From NCBI GenBank assembly GCA_903837025.1, contig CAILTC010000642.1, forward strand, positions 1-11,059: a stretch of 11,059 bases of DNA, in the 5' to 3' direction. The stretch comes from an uncultured Bacteroidota bacterium (GTDB taxonomy: Bacteria; Bacteroidota; Bacteroidia; Flavobacteriales; Flavobacteriaceae). The notes under the pieces were generated by a model that saw only the letters and a list, made by a program, of their open reading frames with translations, ran no database searches and was not told the origin of the DNA. A program made the translations under genes and the position numbers. Positions 6,596 to 11,059 of this stretch are shown here, piece by piece (the stretch's first letter is position 1; each line of letters starts with the position of its first letter).

Positions 6596-6622
6596 CTTAA
6601 TTAAATATAAAACCAGTAGATT

Positions 6623-7297
6623 ATGAAAAGTTTAAAATTATTTTTAGGAATAGCGCTAGTCGCTTCGGGATTTACATCGTGTAAAGACGAGAAAGAAATG
6701 AAGGCCCAAAAAACGGTCGATACCTATGTAATCTATGTAGATTCATTAGGAAATAAATCATCTTTAGATGATAATGGAAATTGGCAAGCAATTGATGCCG
6801 AATATAAAATGCGAAGTGTAGTTGCCGATTCGGCAATTGAGAATCTTAAAGATAAAATTGCAGCGAAAGAGCGAGTTGATGCAAGTAGATTAAAATATGC
6901 TGCATTTAAAGCAAAAGTAGAAGCCGAAATGGAGGCTAAAAAAAGGGTTGTTGTTACTGTTGGATCTAAGCAAAAATTGAGAAATGCACTTTTTGGCGAA
7001 GGAAAAATTGGTGATGATATGAACTTCAGTTGGGTGAATAAAGATAATATTCTAAAAGTGTATGATGTTTTTTTTCAATCCTATAAAGATAATAAACATA
7101 ATTTTTCAAGAGAAGATTATGATGAAGTAAAGGTGATGTACGAAGGATTAGATAGTAGAAAAAACACCGTTGAAAAAGAAGGTTTGTCTTCAGCGGATAA
7201 TATGAAAATTGCTTCAATAAAATTCAAATTTGCTCCTATGTTTAAAATAAATAGAATAGGTGCAAAATCAGCCGAAATGGAAAAAGCGAAACATTAG
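6623..7297 (+). CDS. Putative surface-exposed lipoprotein of unknown function
   Basis: This 224-aa protein has an N-terminal lipoprotein signal (KSLKLFLGIALVASGFTSC) with acylated Cys at residue 20. The next residues, KDE, match the K-(D/E)2 surface-export signal described for lipoproteins of Capnocytophaga, so outer-surface display is plausible. Residues 30-110 are helical and charged, starting TVDTYVIYVDSLG, with an NWQAIDAEY segment and alternating Lys/Glu that may form a coiled coil. The second half (114-210) is a weaker alpha-helical region ending in a basic stretch. From memory the first half resembles a family of Flavobacterium lipoproteins (possibly DUF6565), but I cannot confirm this. 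The gene stands alone, with its own promoter and a terminator shared with the convergent methyltransferase. No enzymatic motif is visible. Confidence 0.85.
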   Translation: MKSLKLFLGIALVASGFTSCKDEKEMKAQKTVDTYVIYVDSLGNKSSLDDNGNWQAIDAEYKMRSVVADSAIENLKDKIAAKERVDASRLKYAAFKAKVEAEMEAKKRVVVTVGSKQKLRNALFGEGKIGDDMNFSWVNKDNILKVYDVFFQSYKDNKHNFSREDYDEVKVMYEGLDSRKNTVEKEGLSSADNMKIASIKFKFAPMFKINRIGAKSAEMEKAKH

Positions 7298-7317
7298 GTA
7301 ATTATTAATTCAAGGAG

Positions 7318-7350
7318 AAATGACAGGCAGTAATGGCTGTCATTTTTTTT
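7318..7350. terminator. Hairpin terminator between convergent genes
   Basis: AAATGACAG (7318-7326) pairs with CTGTCATTT (7337-7345) around a 10-nt loop and is followed by a run of T to 7350. It lies 20 bp after the lipoprotein stop and touches the stop of the minus-strand methyltransferase. It clearly serves the plus strand; the AAA side is short for the minus strand. Confidence 0.75.
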
Positions 7351-8128
7351 ATACCCGAATCACAAAATGTTCCTTGGGTTGCTCTCTCCTAAAAAATACA
7401 AATCCCCATTGAAATGTATCGATTGTGACGGACACTTTTGGATGTTTTTTTATGATTTTCCAAGCCTCTTCCATGTCTTTTGACCAATGAATATCATCAA
7501 AAACCCAGACAGAATCATTTGTAATTGTTGATAATAATAGTTCAAAATAAGCTAAAGTTGCTTTTTTTGAATGGTTTCCGTCGAAGTAAATAAGCTGGAA
7601 GCTGGAAGCTGGAGGCTGGAAGGTATTCAAAAAGCTTGAAAATTCGGTTTCAACGAGTTTCACATTTTTGAAATTGAATTTTTGCAATTGCATTTGACAT
7701 TGATTAGCCGTTTCCGAACAACCTTCAAGCGTGATTATTTTTGCTTTTGGATTTCCCAAAGCGAGAGAAGCCGTCGCTAATCCTAATGAAGTTCCTATTT
7801 CAAGAATACTTTCGGGTTGGAAATAATTGGTGATTCGGAACAGTAATTCGGCACGTTTTCGGGTGATTCCGGCAGTTTTGGCAATCTTGGCGATTTGTCT
7901 TGTATTCGATTTGAAAACTTTCGAACCCGCTCCAAAATCGGTTACTTCGATGGAGTTTTTATTTTCTAAAAGTAAATTTCGATAGTTTTTCAGGACTTGA
8001 TATTCAGCTTTTGGCTTTCGATCATAAAAACATAAGGTAATCAATTGAAACACAAAAGGCGAATGTACGGCATGTTCGTTTTTAGATTTCCAGAGGAATT
8101 GGAGATAGGCTTTTATTTGGAATAGCAT
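7349..8128 (-). CDS. Class I SAM-dependent methyltransferase, Bacteroidota family
   Basis: At 259 aa it appears complete. The N-terminus AYLQFLWKSKNEHAVHSPFV (residues 7-26) and DFGAGS (64-69) are, as I recall, characteristic of a Bacteroidota methyltransferase family. The Rossmann core begins with motif I, ILEIGTSLGLAT (108-119). An acidic LEG after the second strand (134-136) should bind the SAM ribose, and motif IV is IYFDGNH (180-186), followed by VFDDIHWS (209-216). The DGNH and DD-IHWS pair resembles Methyltransf_24-like O-methyltransferases, where acidic residues may hold a metal. The substrate is unknown. Residues 170-179 (FQPPASSFQL) are encoded by a four-copy heptamer repeat on the edge of the SAM fold, just before motif IV. 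A possible promoter is at 8158-8165. Confidence 0.88.
   Translation of the reverse strand: MLFQIKAYLQFLWKSKNEHAVHSPFVFQLITLCFYDRKPKAEYQVLKNYRNLLLENKNSIEVTDFGAGSKVFKSNTRQIAKIAKTAGITRKRAELLFRITNYFQPESILEIGTSLGLATASLALGNPKAKIITLEGCSETANQCQMQLQKFNFKNVKLVETEFSSFLNTFQPPASSFQLIYFDGNHSKKATLAYFELLLSTITNDSVWVFDDIHWSKDMEEAWKIIKKHPKVSVTIDTFQWGFVFFRREQPKEHFVIRV
7592..7619. repeat. Four-copy heptamer tandem repeat inside a coding sequence
   Basis: On the plus strand AAGCTGG is repeated three times exactly, then AGGCTGG (28 bp). In the methyltransferase frame it encodes PPASSFQL and neighbouring residues. Because 7 is not a multiple of 3, each single-copy gain or loss would shift the frame. Confidence 0.8.
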
Positions 8129-8157
8129 AAACGATTTGAGCTTTTATAAAGAATGAG

Positions 8158-8165
8158 CGAAGATA
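8158..8165 (-). promoter_or_regulatory. Possible -7 element for the methyltransferase
   Basis: On the minus strand TATCTTCG lies about 30 nt before the ATG at 8128 and differs from TAnnTTTG by one base. No TTG is found at the right distance, so this is weak. Confidence 0.3.
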
Positions 8166-8289
8166 CAAAAAAGAGTAATTTGTGTGGCGTAATCTGTAAA
8201 ATCTGAATGTCTATATTTTTTACAGACTTACACCGATTTAGCGAAGTTTTAATAATTGGAAGCAACGATTTACTCATCACTTTAAAAAC

Positions 8290-8297
8290 TATCTTTG
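8290..8297 (+). promoter_or_regulatory. -7 promoter element of the SDR gene
   Basis: TATCTTTG matches TAnnTTTG exactly and sits about 21 nt before the ATG at 8319, giving a very short leader. No TTG is seen 17-23 nt upstream, so only the -7 part is supported. Confidence 0.5.
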
Positions 8298-8318
8298 CAA
8301 CTTGAATTTTAGCACCTA

Positions 8319-9866
8319 ATGACAGCAGCAATAAATAATAAGCAAGCCATAACTTCGGAAGAAATTGACCGATGCATCGCTATTTTGGCACAATTAAACT
8401 CGGATACAGACCAAATATTCGATATTCCGAAAGAACAACGCACCGAATTACTCAAAGCCGCTGGACAATTTTCTCGCCCGGATCGGGAGGAATTAGCCAA
8501 AAGAAAGAAGGACGGAAAAGCGGTAGCCAAACGCAAACAGGAAAAGAAAGACAGAACAGCCCGCAAGGAAACTGGAATTCGCTATGCAAGAGAAGCAAGT
8601 ATTTTTGTAGCTCCAAAATTATTGGGTTCGAATGATTTAGAAATCAAAGAACAATTAGAATTTGCGAAACCTCGAAATTGCTACGTTTGTAAAACCGAGT
8701 TTACCAAAATGCACCATTTTTACGATACCATGTGTACCGATTGTGGCGATTTTAATTACGCCAAACGTTTTCAAACTGCCGATGTAAAAGGGCAAGTCGC
8801 TGTGATAACGGGTTCTCGTTTAAAAATTGGGTATCATATCACATTGATGCTTTTGCGGGGCGGAGCGACAGTTGTTGCTACGACACGTTTTCCGGTGGAT
8901 TCCGCTTTACGATTTTCTAAGGAAGATGATTTTTTTGAATGGAAAGACCGCTTAAAAATTCACGGACTGGATTTACGACATATTCCGAGTGTGGAAATTT
9001 TCTGCAATTTTATAGAACAAAAATACCAGCGTTTGGATATTCTCATCAATAATGCTGCGCAAACCGTGCGACGACCCGCCGGATTTTATTCGCATTTGAT
9101 CGAAAACGAAGAGCTACCAATAAGCTCTTTGCCCAAAGAAGCACAAGAATTATTATTAGATCATACCAATTGTTTAGAGGAATTAAAAGTGCTCACGACC
9201 GGTTTTTCATCGAATGAAAATATGCCAGTAACATGGCACGGTCCCGAACCTGGAATTGGTTTGCGGGCTTCCGCCAAATTATCTCAGATTCCCTATTCTT
9301 TTGATAATGCGCTTGTCGCCAATGAAGTTTTTCCTGAAGGGGAACTCGATGCCGATTTGCAGCAAGTCGATTTGCGGAAAACCAACAGCTGGCGATTGCG
9401 TTTGGGACAAATTGAAACTACCGAAATGATCGAAGTACAATTGGTCAATTCCGTTGCGCCTTTTGTATTGTGCAACCGCCTTTCGGAGGTGATGAAAAAA
9501 GACAATACGGGAAAAAAACACATTATCAATGTTTCGGCAATGGAAGGGAAGTTTCACCGCTTTTTCAAGGAAGACCGCCATCCGCATACCAATATGGCCA
9601 AAGCCGCTCTGAATATGCTAACGCATACTTCCTCAGGCACTTTGGCGAAAGCCGGAATTTTTATGAATGCGGTTGATACGGGTTGGGTAACCGATGAGGA
9701 TCCAGCTGAATTAGCTAAAAGAAAGCAAGAAGAAGAAGATTTTCAGCCGCCATTAGATATTGTTGATGGTGCAGCCCGAGTTATGGATCCTTTGTTTGAC
9801 GGAATAAATACGGGGAAACATTGGTGCGGTAAATTCTTGAAAGATTATAATCCGATTCCTTGGTAA
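8319..9866 (+). CDS. Atypical SDR-family oxidoreductase with N-terminal four-Cys module and large insertion
   Basis: This 515-aa protein is about twice the length of a classical SDR. Residues 1-110 are helical and highly charged, with a Lys/Arg-rich stretch (58-88). CYVC (121-124) and CTDC (139-142), with H132/H133 between, form a likely zinc-binding knuckle. The Rossmann fold follows: TGSRLKIG (164-171) in place of TGxxxGIG, Arg190 after strand 2 (suggesting NADP(H)), GLDLR (216-220), and LDILINNAA (239-247). About 130 residues then separate NNAA from the catalytic-Asn helix (N378 in VNSVAPF), far more than usual, so roughly 100 residues are inserted. Ser406 (NVSAMEG) and Lys428 (TNMAKAAL) are present, but the Tyr of YxxxK is Thr424. 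The PG motif is replaced by VDTGWVTDE (452-460). From memory, homologues with [10 protein letters not shown] exist elsewhere, including eukaryotes, so this is probably a distinct subfamily rather than a damaged gene. The reaction is unknown. The gene is monocistronic, with its own promoter element and terminator. Confidence 0.88.
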   Translation: MTAAINNKQAITSEEIDRCIAILAQLNSDTDQIFDIPKEQRTELLKAAGQFSRPDREELAKRKKDGKAVAKRKQEKKDRTARKETGIRYAREASIFVAPKLLGSNDLEIKEQLEFAKPRNCYVCKTEFTKMHHFYDTMCTDCGDFNYAKRFQTADVKGQVAVITGSRLKIGYHITLMLLRGGATVVATTRFPVDSALRFSKEDDFFEWKDRLKIHGLDLRHIPSVEIFCNFIEQKYQRLDILINNAAQTVRRPAGFYSHLIENEELPISSLPKEAQELLLDHTNCLEELKVLTTGFSSNENMPVTWHGPEPGIGLRASAKLSQIPYSFDNALVANEVFPEGELDADLQQVDLRKTNSWRLRLGQIETTEMIEVQLVNSVAPFVLCNRLSEVMKKDNTGKKHIINVSAMEGKFHRFFKEDRHPHTNMAKAALNMLTHTSSGTLAKAGIFMNAVDTGWVTDEDPAELAKRKQEEEDFQPPLDIVDGAARVMDPLFDGINTGKHWCGKFLKDYNPIPW

Positions 9867-9888
9867 AAAACTTTGATTTTATAAAATG

Positions 9889-9928
9889 AAAAAACACAAC
9901 AGAATAGATCCTGTTGTGTTTTTTTTTT
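9889..9928 (+). terminator. Intrinsic terminator of the SDR gene
   Basis: AACACAACAG (9893-9902) pairs perfectly with CTGTTGTGTT (9911-9920) around an 8-nt loop, with A-T extension of the stem and a 10-T run (9919-9928). It begins 23 bp after the stop codon. Confidence 0.9.
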
Positions 9929-10022
9929 GGATTTAAAGCAGTAAATAGTAGTCTAAAAATAGTACAAAAAAGATTTTTTTTAAGCAATAAATCCTGATTT
10001 TTGAATGAAATGTTTTTTTTTT

Positions 10023-10054
10023 TTGTAATTTAGAACTGATTTATAATACAATTG
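10023..10054 (+). promoter_or_regulatory. Weak candidate promoter for the PAS kinase
   Basis: TTG (10023-10025), at the end of the 12-T run, is followed by a 21-nt spacer and TACAATTG (10047-10054), one base off TAnnTTTG. It would give a leader of about 140 nt. The AT-rich context makes chance matches likely. Confidence 0.3.
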
Positions 10055-10086
10055 CTTTTTTTAACCCTACTAATATATCCCCATCA

Positions 10087-10132
10087 AATAGTTAATAGTT
10101 ATCGCTCTGCTTTAAGTTTCTAAGTTTTCTAA
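10087..10132. repeat. Short direct repeats upstream of the PAS kinase
   Basis: AATAGTT occurs twice in tandem (10087-10100). TAAG then recurs three times at 8-9-nt spacing (10112-10132: TAAGTTTC, TAAGTTTTC, TAAG). They resemble the heptamer arrays elsewhere in the window but are more degenerate. Confidence 0.35.
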
Positions 10133-10200
10133 GAATATATCATCTTGGTGTACATTCGGCATCATTGAACTGAAAAAAACATATTAATACCTCAATAACT

Positions 10201-11059
10201 ATGAAAGAACTTGATGACTATAAATATGCGCTTGATGAATCTGCTATTGTAGCGATTACGGATCCTAAGGGAATAATTATTCATGCAAACGACAATTTTT
10301 GCAAGATTTCAAAATACAGTAGGGAGGAATTGATCGGGATGGATCACCGGATTATTAATTCTAGTTTCCATCCAAAGGAATTTATCAGGCAACTGTGGGT
10401 AACTATTGCCAATGGAAAGATATGGAAAGGAGAACTCAAAAATAAGGCAAAGGATGGGACTATCTATTGGGTCGACACAACTATTGTTCCTTTTTTGAAT
10501 CCTGATGGCAAGCCATATCAATACGTAGCTATCCGTTCGGATATTACGCAGCGTAAGCAAAGTGAAGAAAGTCTGCTCAAAAGCTTAAAAGAAGTATCTG
10601 ATTATAAATTTGCTCTTGATGAATCGTCTATCGTGGCAATAACCAATCAAAAAGGAATTATCAATTTTGTAAACGACAATTTCTGCAAGATTTCCAAGTA
10701 TAGCAGAGAGGAATTGATTGGTAAAGACCATCGGATTATTAATTCGGGTTTTCATTCCAAAGATTTTATACGCGATTTGTGGGTGACTATCGCTAGCGGG
10801 AAGATTTGGAAGGGAGAGCTTAAAAATAGAGCTAAAGATGGTACTTATTATTGGGTAGATACAACCATAATTCCGTTTCTGAATGACAATGGAAAACCAT
10901 TTCAATATGTGGCGATTCGAGCTGATATAACCCAGCGAAAAAAGGCAGAAGAAGATTTGATCAAATATTCTTCTGCCCTAGAATATAAGAATACCCAATT
11001 GGTTGATTTCTGCAATATTGTATCACATAATTTAAGGGCGCCACTGCTCAATATTTCGA
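10201..11059 (+). CDS. Sensor histidine kinase with tandem PAS domains, 3' partial
   Basis: The frame opens with ATG at 10201 and is still open at the window edge (286 codons seen). There is no signal peptide or membrane segment in the visible part, so the sensor is probably cytoplasmic. Two PAS-PAC units follow each other: residues 6-133 and 134-261. Each has a FCKISKYSREELIG PAS core, a GKIWKGELKN segment and a PAC end (QYVAIR..DITQRK). They are identical at 94 of 114 aligned residues. A helix leads into the HisKA H-box SHNLRAPL, where His276 is the predicted phosphorylation site. The ATP-binding HATPase domain should lie beyond the edge. The signal sensed is unknown; no haem- or flavin-ligand motif is recognised. 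No response regulator is in view. No Shine-Dalgarno is present. The ATG at 10201 is preferred because it directly precedes the first PAS helix. Confidence 0.92.
   Translation, partial: MKELDDYKYALDESAIVAITDPKGIIIHANDNFCKISKYSREELIGMDHRIINSSFHPKEFIRQLWVTIANGKIWKGELKNKAKDGTIYWVDTTIVPFLNPDGKPYQYVAIRSDITQRKQSEESLLKSLKEVSDYKFALDESSIVAITNQKGIINFVNDNFCKISKYSREELIGKDHRIINSGFHSKDFIRDLWVTIASGKIWKGELKNRAKDGTYYWVDTTIIPFLNDNGKPFQYVAIRADITQRKKAEEDLIKYSSALEYKNTQLVDFCNIVSHNLRAPLLNIS
10216..10983 (+). repeat. Tandem duplication of a 384-bp PAS-PAC coding unit
   Basis: Unit 1 runs 10216-10599 and unit 2 runs 10600-10983, each exactly 128 codons. The encoded proteins match at 94 of the first 114 residues, and the DNA is similar throughout with many third-position changes. 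This is an old intragenic duplication kept in frame. Confidence 0.85.

Larger units (their letters stand above)
6087..6622. other. 536-bp intergenic gap between divergent genes
   Basis: This gap holds the MITE-like element at 6189-6420 and a promoter at 6566-6595 for the lipoprotein gene. The rest (6087-6188 and 6421-6565) is AT-rich. I see no open frame with coding character and no RNA gene in it. The ABC ATPase promoter should lie in 6087-6188, but no full TTG/TAnnTTTG pair stands out. Confidence 0.6.
9867..10200. other. 334-bp intergenic region between SDR and PAS kinase
   Basis: It holds the SDR terminator (9889-9928), a 12-T homopolymer (10013-10024), a candidate promoter (10023-10054) and short direct repeats (10087-10132). 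No coding frame with real character is visible on either strand. Confidence 0.6.

Noticed and set aside
8113..8566. Minus-strand frames overlapping the start of the SDR gene
   Set aside because: They cover the divergent promoter region and antisense SDR sequence, and have no coding character.
9781..9987. Minus-strand 68-codon frame over the SDR terminator
   Set aside because: It includes both arms of the terminator hairpin and antisense SDR sequence.
10309..10905. Two similar minus-strand frames of 83 and 106 codons
   Set aside because: Their resemblance comes only from the PAS duplication on the other strand; they are antisense shadows.

Overview
The window looks like chromosome from a flavobacterium (Bacteroidota, close to Flavobacterium). 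The base composition is AT-rich, ribosome binding sites are essentially absent, and several upstream regions carry the Bacteroidota promoter pattern TTG-N19/21-TAnnTTTG. SecA is of the long type (1113 aa) seen in Bacteroidota. The genus is an inference from these traits; no rRNA or other marker is present.

Left part, all on the minus strand (read right to left): an ABC ATPase of the LolD/MacB type (5403-6086) and a PduO-type cobalamin adenosyltransferase (4811-5380) form a two-gene unit. Next come a small acidic DUF2795-like protein (4386-4607) with a good promoter, secA (957-4298) with its own terminator, a small membrane-anchored Cys-motif protein with no ATG start (459-830), and a beta-barrel-type outer-membrane protein gene broken by an in-frame stop and cut by the window edge (1-358).

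Middle: a 536-bp gap (6087-6622) contains a 232-bp MITE-like element with 17-bp perfect terminal inverted repeats and a 7-bp target duplication. A plus-strand lipoprotein gene (6623-7297) follows and converges on a minus-strand SAM methyltransferase (7349-8128), with one hairpin terminator between them.

Right part, plus strand: a 515-aa atypical short-chain dehydrogenase (8319-9866) fused to a four-cysteine N-terminal module, with a large internal insertion and no catalytic Tyr, then a strong terminator. Last is the start of a sensor histidine kinase with two nearly identical PAS domains (from 10201, running off the window).

A thread across the window is 7-bp-period tandem DNA. Arrays begin directly after the stop codons of secA and of the adenosyltransferase, another lies nearby in the opposite orientation, and a four-copy array sits inside the methyltransferase coding sequence. 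No CRISPR, tRNA, rRNA, phage genes or defence system were seen. The strongest leads are the atypical SDR, the MITE-like element, the heptamer arrays and the two damaged genes at the left edge.
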